Shown here one piece after another: positions 1-6,380 of a stretch of 14,944 nt of DNA. Position 1 is the stretch's first letter. Every line of letters begins with the position of its first letter. The stretch is taken from assembly GCA_964587175.1 (NCBI GenBank), contig CAZPKK010000033.1, positions 1 through 14,944 on the forward strand. The letters are read 5' to 3'. The position numbers and the translations under genes were made by a program. The stretch comes from CALXVA01 sp964587175 (GTDB lineage: Bacteria; Bacillota; Clostridia; TANB77; CAG-508). The notes under the pieces are model-generated. The model saw nothing but the letters and a program-made list of their open reading frames with translations, was not told the origin of the DNA and made no database searches.

Positions 1-573
1 AGATTTTTAATTCATAATTCAAGAAAAGTAGAATTTATAGAGAGAATGAAAGAAGTTATAGCTAATCTTAAAGTTGGTGATCCAACAAAAGAAGATACAG
101 ATATGGGCCCAATGATTAATATAAATGCTGCAAAAAGAATTGAAGAACAAGTAAATAAAACAGTTGCTGAAGGTGCAACAATAGTATGTGGAGGAAAAAG
201 AGAAGATGCATACTATTATCCAACAATATTAGATAATGTAACAAAAGATATGGAAGTAGCAAACAACATGGAAATATTTGGACCAGTAATTTCTGTTATA
301 GGATTTGATACTGTTGAAGAAGCTATTGAAATTGCAAACCAATCATCATATGGATTATGTGGATGTGTAATAACTAAAGATTATTCTTTAGGAATGAAGA
401 TTGCAGATAGACTAGAATGCGGTGGAGCAATAGTAAATGGTGCAAGCTTCTATCGCTCATTTGAAATGCCATTTGGTGGCTGGAAACATAGTGGTATAGG
501 AAATGAAGGAGTTCTTACAACTCTACAAGAGATGAGTAGAATAAAAACCATAATTTTGAAAAATATATTATAA
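1..573 (+). CDS. Aldehyde dehydrogenase family protein, C-terminal part (5' end outside window)
   Basis: The frame is open from base 1 (translation begins RFLIHNSRKVEF), so the ATG at 46 is internal and the gene starts before the window. The 190 visible residues are the C-terminal 40% or so of an NAD(P)-dependent aldehyde dehydrogenase of about 460-490 residues, an enzyme that oxidises aldehydes to acids. Visible family marks are KVGDP, the EIFGPV motif that carries the conserved Glu/Phe of the cofactor site, the SSYGLCG turn, and the oligomerisation-side segment MPFGGWKHSGIGNEG. The catalytic Cys normally lies a few residues before the RFLIH-like strand, so it should be just off the left edge. 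Substrate cannot be assigned; the C-terminus resembles lactaldehyde or succinate-semialdehyde type enzymes. The stop is TAA. No terminator with a plus-strand T-run follows. Confidence 0.9.
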   Translation, partial: RFLIHNSRKVEFIERMKEVIANLKVGDPTKEDTDMGPMININAAKRIEEQVNKTVAEGATIVCGGKREDAYYYPTILDNVTKDMEVANNMEIFGPVISVIGFDTVEEAIEIANQSSYGLCGCVITKDYSLGMKIADRLECGGAIVNGASFYRSFEMPFGGWKHSGIGNEGVLTTLQEMSRIKTIILKNIL

Positions 574-642
574 TAAAATAAACATTTGAAATTAAATTGA
601 ATGAAATAAAAAGATATTAATAAATTATATAAAATTAAAAGA

Positions 643-672
643 CCAGGCCGCGTTGATTAGAGCGCGGCCTGG
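643..672 (-). terminator. Rho-independent terminator of the GC-rich cassette
   Basis: A perfect 10-bp stem (CCAGGCCGCG at 643-652 against CGCGGCCTGG at 663-672) closes a 10-nt loop. Read on the minus strand the stem is followed by TCTTTTAATTTTATAT, a good U-run, and it begins 14 nt after the stop codon of the minus-strand ORF. On the plus strand no T-run follows, so it should act only for the minus-strand gene. The stem is almost pure GC, while the base just outside it falls in DNA with hardly any GC. Confidence 0.8.
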
Positions 673-686
673 CGGAGCGTCATGGA

Positions 687-1007
687 TCAGGGAATAACCC
701 TGAATTCCATAGGGGTAGTCTCGAAGATCTCCTGCAATTTGGAGCAGACTTTAGCCTGCCCCATGTGGGCCTCAAAATGGAACTCCACAAACGTTCCGAT
801 GGAGTTCCAACCCAAGCAGTACTCCTTGGGCCGGAAGACGGTCTTGAACCGTCTGATCTTTTCCCCATCGGGGCCGGGGGGAACTCCCCTGTTGGCGTGA
901 AGTTCCATTACATCTTCTTCGGTTTCGAAGGCGTCATACACCTTCAAAACCCAGAACTTTTTGGACCGCAAAAGGGTCCAACTGGTGAGTTTCTTCTTCT
1001 TCTTCAT
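687..1007 (-). CDS. Unrecognised 106-residue protein in a GC-rich single-gene cassette
   Basis: I do not recognise this protein. The start ATG at 1007 is chosen because an AAAGGAG ribosome binding site ends 8 nt before it; a GTG at 1016 would overlap that site. The product is small and mixed in charge. It has a lysine-only run after Met1 (residues 2-6), an aromatic segment around RSKKFWVLKVY (14-24), an acidic stretch (28-35), a Pro/Gly turn PPGPDGEK (43-50) and a basic patch at 51-61. There is no signal peptide, membrane helix or obvious enzyme motif. Its codons end mostly in G or C (TTC, AAC, GCC, CCC, ATC), unlike every neighbour. By hand count 661-1016 is about 53% GC against well under 35% around it. 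It has its own promoter, dyad and terminator, and lies antisense to aldh and in the same direction as rqcH. This suggests recent transfer as an independent unit. Plus-strand ORFs here lack a promoter and are less likely. Confidence 0.6.
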   Translation of the reverse strand: MKKKKKLTSWTLLRSKKFWVLKVYDAFETEEDVMELHANRGVPPGPDGEKIRRFKTVFRPKEYCLGWNSIGTFVEFHFEAHMGQAKVCSKLQEIFETTPMEFRVIP

Positions 1008-1029
1008 CGGGATCACTCCTTTGAAATTT

Positions 1030-1046
1030 GACTACGTAATGTAGTC
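1030..1046 (-). promoter_or_regulatory. Inverted repeat at the transcription start of the cassette (possible operator)
   Basis: GACTAC and GTAGTC form a perfect 6-bp dyad separated by 5 nt. The predicted -10 ends at 1055, so the dyad covers roughly +2 to +18 of the transcript and ends about 10 nt before the Shine-Dalgarno. It could be a repressor operator or a short 5' hairpin. No regulator gene is visible next to it. Confidence 0.45.
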
Positions 1047-1054
1047 TATTCTCT

Positions 1055-1083
1055 ATTATATCACAAAAATAGATATTATGCAA
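1055..1083 (-). promoter_or_regulatory. Sigma-A-type promoter of the GC-rich cassette
   Basis: On the minus strand TTGCAT (1083-1078) is followed by a 17-nt spacer and a consensus TATAAT (1060-1055). It is placed about 48 nt ahead of the chosen ATG. Strong -10, good -35 and ideal spacing suggest efficient expression by the host's housekeeping sigma factor. Confidence 0.7.
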
Positions 1084-1150
1084 ATCGAATCACCTACTAC
1101 AATTATATAACCCTGCATATTACTGATTAAAGGGTAGAATAAATTTAAGA

Positions 1151-2860
1151 TTACTTTAAATTATTACTTACATTTATTGTCTTATTATTTGTATAAATTA
1201 CCATTCCAGGTTTGCTTCCAGAAGGTTTTTTTACATATTTTACAAAAGTATAATCTACCGGCACATTAGAAGAATTACTTGCTTTACTATGTTCCTTTGC
1301 AAGTTTTGCACATTTATTTAAAGTGACTTGATTAGGCGTTTTATTATCAGTCCTAAGAATCACATGACTTCCATGATAATCTTTTACATGAAACCAAATA
1401 TCTGCTTTATTTGCGAGTTTTGTTGTTAAATAATCATTTTGTTTATTGTTTTTTCCCACTAAAACTGTAAATCCGTCAATCTCATATTTTAAATAATCGT
1501 TTGAATCAAACTTCTTTGTTTGATTTTTTTTATTTTTAGTTTGTGATTTATTATTTAATTTCACATTAGATTCTTGGAGTTCAGTATAAATTTCATCAAT
1601 ATCATTAACATTTTTTGCAATTTCAATTTCATATATAATGCTTTGTAAATAGTTTATTTCATCTGAAATCTGTTTTTCTTGAGCATCTACATATTCTCTT
1701 GCACTTCTTAGTTTCTTATATTTCTTAAAAAAGTTTTTGGCATTTCTAGATGGTGAAATATCTTTATTAAGAGGAATAGTAATTAGATTATTATTATTAT
1801 AAAAATTTTCTAAAGTAATACTATCTGTATTACAATCTTTTATTCTATATAAATTAGAAGTGATAAGTTCGCCGTAAAGTTTATATTTATCAGCATTTTT
1901 ACACTCTTCTAATTTTGCATTCACTAAGTCTAGTTTACAATTTAATTTTTTTAATTTGTTTAAAATCAGTTTTAAAAGATCATCTCTATATGTTATAAAT
2001 GTAGTACAATTTTCCTTTTCTGTATAAAAATTATCTAAGGAAAAATTGATTTGCAAAGGATTTGTTTTTTCTAATTCATTTAATTCTAATGAAAAGTCTG
2101 TATCAAAGTCCTTGCAAATTACTTTTTTACTGTTATGAACAATATTATTTAAATATTCAAACAATATATTAGAATTTTCTTCGCTTATATTATCAGTGAT
2201 ATTCAATATTCCTTCAAAATGGCAAATAGAATTTTTGCTAATACCAGTAAACGTATTACTGATAACAGAAGAAAGACTAATGTCATTCTTGAATTTGGAA
2301 TTGTTTTTTAAAATTCTATAAAATTCATTTTTATTTATTATACTAAGATAATCTATTTTATCCGATTTAGGAAATTCATATAAACTACCTGCATAGATGT
2401 TTCTATAAGAACCAGAATTAGTTGAAAAATGCTTTAAAGCATCAATTATAATATTATCTTTATTAGTCAAAATAATATTACTATGTTTTCCCATAAGTTC
2501 AACAACCAGCTTTTTAGTTGAAGAGTCATTTGTTTTATTAAAACCCTCAAACTCAATAAAAATAATCCTTTCAAGACCATTGGTATATATGTTAGTTATA
2601 TGTGTTCCTAGTAAATATTTCCTTAATATCATACAAAAATTAGGAGCAAATGTAGGGTTAGGTTTAGAATGGGTAGTTAAATTTGCTCTATAATACTTAG
2701 GATTAACTACTAGGTTTAAAGCATATTTTGTTCCATTAGAATAAATACCTAAAATAATTTCTTCATAATTAGGCTCAAAAACTTTGTCAACTTTACCATC
2801 TTTGATTTTATCTTTTAATTCATTTACTATACTTAAATTAACTAAACCATCATATGCCAA
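1151..2860 (-). CDS. rqcH: RqcH / NFACT family ribosome quality control factor (older name: fibronectin-binding protein A family)
   Basis: RqcH binds 50S subunits carrying stalled peptidyl-tRNA and directs addition of C-terminal alanine tails that mark the nascent chain for degradation. The 569-residue length fits the family. In order: NFACT-N, beginning MAYDGL like known family members, with PNFCMILRKYL (73-83), GLERIIF (95-101) and ELMGKHSNIIL (121-131); a middle helical and coiled-coil part (about 290-420); a Lys/Asn-rich linker (435-450); and NFACT-R with WFHVKDYHGSHVILR (489-503) and YVKKPSGSKPGMVIY (542-556). The start is TTG at 2860, set by AGAGGT about 8 nt upstream and by alignment to the family N-terminus; the nearby ATG is out of frame. 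The D-R pair at 97/98 reads E-R here. The gene lies downstream of a repeat element and upstream of the GC-rich cassette, with no operon partner. Confidence 0.93.
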   Translation of the reverse strand: MAYDGLVNLSIVNELKDKIKDGKVDKVFEPNYEEIILGIYSNGTKYALNLVVNPKYYRANLTTHSKPNPTFAPNFCMILRKYLLGTHITNIYTNGLERIIFIEFEGFNKTNDSSTKKLVVELMGKHSNIILTNKDNIIIDALKHFSTNSGSYRNIYAGSLYEFPKSDKIDYLSIINKNEFYRILKNNSKFKNDISLSSVISNTFTGISKNSICHFEGILNITDNISEENSNILFEYLNNIVHNSKKVICKDFDTDFSLELNELEKTNPLQINFSLDNFYTEKENCTTFITYRDDLLKLILNKLKKLNCKLDLVNAKLEECKNADKYKLYGELITSNLYRIKDCNTDSITLENFYNNNNLITIPLNKDISPSRNAKNFFKKYKKLRSAREYVDAQEKQISDEINYLQSIIYEIEIAKNVNDIDEIYTELQESNVKLNNKSQTKNKKNQTKKFDSNDYLKYEIDGFTVLVGKNNKQNDYLTTKLANKADIWFHVKDYHGSHVILRTDNKTPNQVTLNKCAKLAKEHSKASNSSNVPVDYTFVKYVKKPSGSKPGMVIYTNNKTINVSNNLK

Positions 2861-2892
2861 TCAAATTACCTCTTTTCACATTTATTTATACA

Positions 2893-3061
2893 TCTAAGCA
2901 GTCCCACGTGTCACATATATTTTTTACTCGAAAACTTGGAGAGTAAAAAATATATGTGACAGCAAGATGGGACGGATTTTAAGCTGCACCATATCTACCA
3001 GTAAGATGTTGCGAACATTAAACCACTATATCTACCAGCAAGATGAAACGGACTTTAAATG
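2893..3061 (+). repeat. Intergenic repeat locus 1: hairpin plus three type-A units
   Basis: This fills most of the 326-nt gap between divergent rqcH and sigH. One type-B arm (CTAAGCAGTCCCACGTG) leads into a 73-nt hairpin. Degenerate 37-39 bp type-A units then follow with starts at 2952, 2991 and 3028, each with an ATAT(G/C)T core, AGCAAGATG or AGTAAGATG, and a trailing C(G/A)GA(C/T)TTTAA-like segment. The same units occur at 9202-9337 in the opposite orientation. No ORF is seen. Confidence 0.75.
2901..2973 (+). repeat. 73-nt covarying hairpin element, copy 1
   Basis: Outer stem GTCCCA (2901-2906) pairs with TGGGAC (2968-2973). After an asymmetric internal loop, a continuous inner stem pairs 2909-2929 with 2941-2961 (21 bp) around an 11-nt loop. 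The copy at 9285-9357, reverse-complemented, has the same 73-nt length and about 57 of 73 identical bases, with paired substitutions in the stems. No T-run follows, so it is not a standard terminator. Confidence 0.8.
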
Positions 3062-3119
3062 TTTTGCATTAAACAATAATCACAATATAGCATAAATTGA
3101 AGAAAATATCAAATTTCTA

Positions 3120-3148
3120 TTGACTAAACAGCTTGGCTGACATATAAT
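3120..3148 (+). promoter_or_regulatory. Sigma-A-type promoter of sigH
   Basis: TTGACT (3120-3125), a 17-nt spacer and TATAAT (3143-3148) are nearly perfect consensus. The predicted transcript starts near 3155, leaving a leader of about 32 nt. The ribosome binding site AGGAGG (3168-3173) lies 13 nt before the ATG, which is longer than usual. Confidence 0.8.
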
Positions 3149-3186
3149 TAAGCAGATAGGAAACTTCAGGAGGTATCTTTATAAAT

Positions 3187-3837
3187 ATGGAAAATGCAAA
3201 TGTTTTTTACTCTACAAATAAAGATTATGACAATTTAAAAGATGAGGATTTAATAAAAATTATTAGATCAGGTGACAGGATTGCTTTTGACTATTTAATT
3301 AATAGATATAAAGAATTGGTAAATATAAAAGTAAGTAAATATTTTATAATTGGTGCAGAACATGATGATATTGTTCAAGAAGGACTTATCGGTTTATTTA
3401 AAGCAATAAAGAGTTATAAGTCAGATATGAAAAATTCCTTCAAAAGTTTTGCTAATATGTGTATAGAAAGACAATTAATAACAGCAATAAAAAGTTCAAA
3501 CAGACAAAAACATATGCCACTTAATTCATATTTATCATTAAATATATCTGCCTATGATGAAGATGAAAGTGATAGTGATACTTCATTAATAGATATATTT
3601 AATTCAAATTCAACAGAAGATCCATTAGATATGATAACAAAAAAAGAGTATTTTCATGATATAGAAGACACAATAGATAAGTCATTAAGTGATTTTGAAA
3701 AAAAAGTATTAAACAAGTATATAAATGGAAAAAGCTATTTGCAAATAGCAGAAGATTTAGATACTCCTGTAAAATCTATAGATAATGCAATACAACGTAT
3801 ACGAAAAAAAGCAATAAAAGAATTAAAACAAGACTAA
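3187..3837 (+). CDS. sigH: RNA polymerase sporulation/stationary-phase sigma factor SigH (Spo0H type)
   Basis: SigH directs core RNA polymerase to transition-state and early sporulation promoters in Bacilli and Clostridia. At 216 residues it matches the family length (about 218 in Bacillus). Sigma region 2 spans about 20-110: DLIKIIRSGDRIAFDYLINRY, then DDIVQEGLIGLFKAIKSYK (core binding and -10 recognition), then FKSFANMCIERQLITAIKSSNRQKH. An acidic linker (122-150) follows, and region 4 covers about 165-212 with a helix-turn-helix of the form LSDFEKKVL...YLQIAEDLDTPVKSIDNAIQRIRKKA, for -35 recognition. It has its own consensus promoter. A tRNA-Thr gene follows 2 nt after the stop, so the two are probably on one transcript. 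ECF or SigI-like alternatives are less likely given the length and the region 2 sequence. Confidence 0.93.
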   Translation: MENANVFYSTNKDYDNLKDEDLIKIIRSGDRIAFDYLINRYKELVNIKVSKYFIIGAEHDDIVQEGLIGLFKAIKSYKSDMKNSFKSFANMCIERQLITAIKSSNRQKHMPLNSYLSLNISAYDEDESDSDTSLIDIFNSNSTEDPLDMITKKEYFHDIEDTIDKSLSDFEKKVLNKYINGKSYLQIAEDLDTPVKSIDNAIQRIRKKAIKELKQD

Positions 3838-3839
3838 GT

Positions 3840-3915
3840 GCTTCTATAGCTCAGTAGGTAGAGCGCAGCCGTGGTAAGGCTGAGGTCGACGGTTCGATTC
3901 CGTCTGGAAGCTCCA
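3840..3915 (+). tRNA. trnT: tRNA-Thr (anticodon GGT)
   Basis: A full 76-nt cloverleaf can be folded: acceptor GCTTCTA/TGGAAGC with one G-T pair, D-stem GCTC/GAGC, anticodon stem CAGCC/GGCTG with loop GTGGTAA (anticodon GGT at positions 34-36, reading ACC and ACU), a 5-nt variable loop, T-arm GACGG/CCGTC with loop TTCGATT, discriminator T, and encoded CCA. It begins 2 nt after the sigH stop codon. Confidence 0.96.
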
Positions 3916-4029
3916 ACTTATATATTATATCTTATTAAAGTAAGCTTCCTAAATAGCACAAAAAATGTGAGAATGAAACGACTATAAAGTCGATTTATTA
4001 CTGAAAAGAATAGATATAAAGGGGCAAAA

Positions 4030-5109
4030 ATGGAGAAATTTAAGCAAATATTAAAAATGAAAATAGAAGATGAAACAGCTGCATTTGCAATATTAGGAGC
4101 AATGATAATAACCTTTTCGATTACAATAATCGCTTTTGAAACTATAAGTTATAACAAAACAACAACAGTAACAAATAATGATGTAGCTACAAGCAAAGTA
4201 GAAATCACTGCAGATACTGTAAGCAAATTAGATGAAATAAATGAAATAGAGGAAGAAGCTATTTTAGATGAAGAACAAACTGAACCAGAAAATGAAGAAG
4301 AGGTTGAAAAATTAGAACAAGAAAGCAAAACATCTTCGTCGACCAGTGAATATTACATAAAGATAAACTATGGAGCTCAAGTAGTTACAGTATATACTAA
4401 AGATTCTGATGGGAAATATACAAAGCCAGTAAAAGCAATGATATGTTCAACAGGAACATCTACTCCAACGTCCGGAGTATATACTATTGGATATAAGTGG
4501 GAATGGCTAAAATTAATAGGTAATGTATGGGGACATTATGTTACACAAATATATGGCGATATTTTATTTCATTCAGTTCCATATTTGACAAAAGGAGACA
4601 AGTCATCATTAGAGTATTGGGAATATGATAAATTGGGAACTAAGGCTTCCCTAGGTTGTATAAGATTAACTGTAAAAGATGCCTTGTGGATATATAACAA
4701 TATAAGTTCTGGAACTAAAGTTGAGTTTTATTCAAGTTCTAATCCTGGACCACTTGGTAAACCAACAGCAATGAAAATTTCAAGTGCACCAAGTTCTGTG
4801 AGAGGATGGGATCCAACAGATCCAGATAAAAATAATCCTTGGCCTAAATATTTAGAAGGATTAGAACAAGAAGAAAAAAATGAAAACCAGAATTCAAATA
4901 CAACTAATAGTGACAAAACAAATCAAACAAATACAACAGGAAATAATGTAACAAATACAACAAATAATGAAACTGTTGAAAATACAATAGAAAATAATAT
5001 AACAAATACTGTAGATAATACTACAAATGATGAAACAACAGATGTGGTTGAAAATGATACTAACACAGATAATGATAATAGTGAAGTAGATAAAAATAAT
5101 AGTGAATAA
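4030..5109 (+). CDS. Membrane-anchored L,D-transpeptidase (YkuD domain) with Asn/Thr-rich tail
   Basis: L,D-transpeptidases make 3-3 cross-links in peptidoglycan or attach proteins to it, using a catalytic Cys. This 359-residue protein has a short cytoplasmic start, one membrane helix (about residues 17-40), an acidic Glu-rich extracellular spacer (60-105), and a YkuD domain from about 107 to 236. The active site is visible as LFHSVPY (His181) and KASLGCIRL (Cys210, Arg212), the family signature HX(n)S-x-GC-(I/V)R. After the domain come a Pro/Gly/Trp stretch (238-275) and a tail of about 75 residues (285-359) made nearly only of Asn, Thr, Glu and Asp. No peptidoglycan-binding or SH3 domain is present. 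AAAGGGG precedes the ATG by a few bases. ychF begins 32 nt downstream of its stop. Confidence 0.88.
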   Translation: MEKFKQILKMKIEDETAAFAILGAMIITFSITIIAFETISYNKTTTVTNNDVATSKVEITADTVSKLDEINEIEEEAILDEEQTEPENEEEVEKLEQESKTSSSTSEYYIKINYGAQVVTVYTKDSDGKYTKPVKAMICSTGTSTPTSGVYTIGYKWEWLKLIGNVWGHYVTQIYGDILFHSVPYLTKGDKSSLEYWEYDKLGTKASLGCIRLTVKDALWIYNNISSGTKVEFYSSSNPGPLGKPTAMKISSAPSSVRGWDPTDPDKNNPWPKYLEGLEQEEKNENQNSNTTNSDKTNQTNTTGNNVTNTTNNETVENTIENNITNTVDNTTNDETTDVVENDTNTDNDNSEVDKNNSE

Positions 5110-5110
5110 A

Positions 5111-5118
5111 AGGAGGGG
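5111..5118 (+). promoter_or_regulatory. Strong Shine-Dalgarno unusually far from the ychF start
   Basis: AGGAGGGG is the only good ribosome binding site before ychF, yet 23 nt separate it from the ATG at 5142. The in-frame codon two positions before that ATG is TAA (5136-5138), so no longer start exists. The intervening GCTTTTTAGC could fold into a 3-bp hairpin that shortens the distance. Confidence 0.45.
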
Positions 5119-5141
5119 AAATAAGCTTTTTAGCATAAAAG

Positions 5142-6233
5142 ATGAAAATAGGAATAGTAGGTTTACCAAATGTAGGGAAAAGTACATTATTTAATGCAAT
5201 TACAAATGCTGGTGCTGAATGCGCAAATTATCCATTTTGCACAATAGAACCCAATATAGGAGTTGTGCCAGTCCCTGATGAAAGATTAGATGTACTAACT
5301 AAAATGTATAATGCTAAAAAAACTACCCATGCAGTTATTGAATTTGTTGACATTGCAGGATTGGTAAAAGGAGCAAGTAAGGGGGAAGGACTTGGAAATA
5401 AGTTTTTATCCCATATACGTGAAGTAGATGCTATTTGTGAAGTAGTAAGATGTTTTGAAGATTCAAATATTGTACATGTTGATGGAAATATAAATCCTAA
5501 AAGAGATATAGAAACAATAAGCCTAGAATTGATTTTCGCAGATTTAGAAACTGTGGAGAAAAGACTTGAAAATGCAAAAAAGAAACTTAAAGCAGATAAA
5601 AAATATATTCAAGAAGTAGAAGTCTATGAAAAGATAAAAAAGGTGTTACAAGATGGAAAGTCGGCAAGAACAATCGGCTTTAATGAAGAAGAAAAAGAAA
5701 TTTTAAAAGATACATATCTTTTGACTATGAAGCCAATATTATATATTACCAATATTTCAGAACAACAATTAGCTAACCCTTTTGAAGACGAAAATGTAAA
5801 ACAAGTAGTTCAACATGCAAAAGAAGAACATGCTGAAGTTATACCACTCTGTGTAAAAATAGAAGAAGAGCTTGCAAGTCTAGAAGGAGAAGATAAAAAA
5901 GAGATGCTTGAAGCATTAGGTTTAGAAGAGTCTGGTCTAGATAAAGTAATAAAAGCAAGTTATGATTTACTTGGATTAATGTCTTTCTTAACAGCTGGAG
6001 AACCAGAAGTTAGAGCTTGGACTATAAAAAAAGGGACAAAAGCTCCACAAGCAGCAGGAAAGATTCATAGTGATATAGAAAGAGGATTTATACGAGCAGA
6101 AATTGTTTCTTATAATGACTTAGTAAAAGAGGGGAGTATGAATATTGTAAAAGAAAAAGGACTACTTAGATCAGAAGGAAAAGACTATATAATGCAAGAA
6201 GGAGATATAGTTTTATTTAGATTTAATGTGTAA
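5142..6233 (+). CDS. ychF: Obg-like ATPase YchF (OLA1 family)
   Basis: YchF is a ribosome-associated P-loop NTPase of the TRAFAC class that prefers ATP to GTP and is linked to translation and stress responses. The 363-residue length is standard. Residues 1-15 hold the P-loop (GLPNVGKST, 7-15) right at the N-terminus, then the switch region CANYPFCTIEPN (28-38) and the Walker B/G3 segment DIAGLVKGASKGEGLGNKFL (70-89). The G4 position is NISE (204-207), the NxxE that replaces NKxD in this ATP-preferring family. A coiled-coil insertion lies at about 125-175. The C-terminal TGS domain runs from about 280 to 363 and includes FLTAGEPEVRAWTIKKGTKAPQAAGKIHSD. The start is set by the family N-terminus MKIGIVGLPN. 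Confidence 0.95.
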   Translation: MKIGIVGLPNVGKSTLFNAITNAGAECANYPFCTIEPNIGVVPVPDERLDVLTKMYNAKKTTHAVIEFVDIAGLVKGASKGEGLGNKFLSHIREVDAICEVVRCFEDSNIVHVDGNINPKRDIETISLELIFADLETVEKRLENAKKKLKADKKYIQEVEVYEKIKKVLQDGKSARTIGFNEEEKEILKDTYLLTMKPILYITNISEQQLANPFEDENVKQVVQHAKEEHAEVIPLCVKIEEELASLEGEDKKEMLEALGLEESGLDKVIKASYDLLGLMSFLTAGEPEVRAWTIKKGTKAPQAAGKIHSDIERGFIRAEIVSYNDLVKEGSMNIVKEKGLLRSEGKDYIMQEGDIVLFRFNV

Positions 6234-6260
6234 AAAAATAAAAAAATAGAAATAAAAGCC

Positions 6261-6289
6261 TTGACGTACAGGAAAAAAAATAGTACAAT
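6261..6289 (+). promoter_or_regulatory. Sigma-A-type promoter of the LPQTG protein gene
   Basis: TTGACG (6261-6266), a 17-nt spacer and TACAAT (6284-6289). The predicted start near 6296 gives a leader of about 85 nt before the ATG at 6381, which has AAGGAGAGG as its ribosome binding site. The leader is very AT-rich and shows no clear riboswitch fold. Confidence 0.75.
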
Positions 6290-6380
6290 ATCATTGTAGG
6301 TTTTATTATTTAATGTATAAAAAACAAAAAATAATAAATAATATATAGAAATATATCTAAAGAAGAAGGAGAGGAAAGAT

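Noticed and set aside
682..1031. Plus-strand ORFs in the GC-rich segment (682-900 with a GGAG 4 nt upstream, and 765-1031)
   Set aside because: They have no promoter or terminator in their direction and overlap a minus-strand ORF that has promoter, ribosome binding site, G/C-ending codons and terminator.
1105..1136. ACCCT/AGGGT inverted repeat downstream of rqcH as its terminator
   Set aside because: The stem is 5-6 bp with a loop of about 16-17 nt and only a weak T-run on the minus strand; too weak to call.
2901..2973. The long hairpin as a rho-independent terminator for rqcH or sigH
   Set aside because: It lies upstream of both divergent genes, its stem is mainly A/T, and no terminal T-run follows on either strand.
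3979..3992. Small hairpin CGACT-ATAA-AGTCG after tRNA-Thr as a terminator
   Set aside because: The stem is only 5 bp and the following ATTTATTA is a poor T-run, so termination cannot be supported.
4894..5187. Hydrophobic, Cys/Ile-rich minus-strand ORF
   Set aside because: It is the antisense shadow of the Asn/Thr-rich repeat tail of the L,D-transpeptidase and has no ribosome binding site of note.
6296..6380. Riboswitch or attenuator in the 85-nt leader of the LPQTG gene
   Set aside because: The leader is nearly all A/T with no stable stem or recognisable aptamer core.
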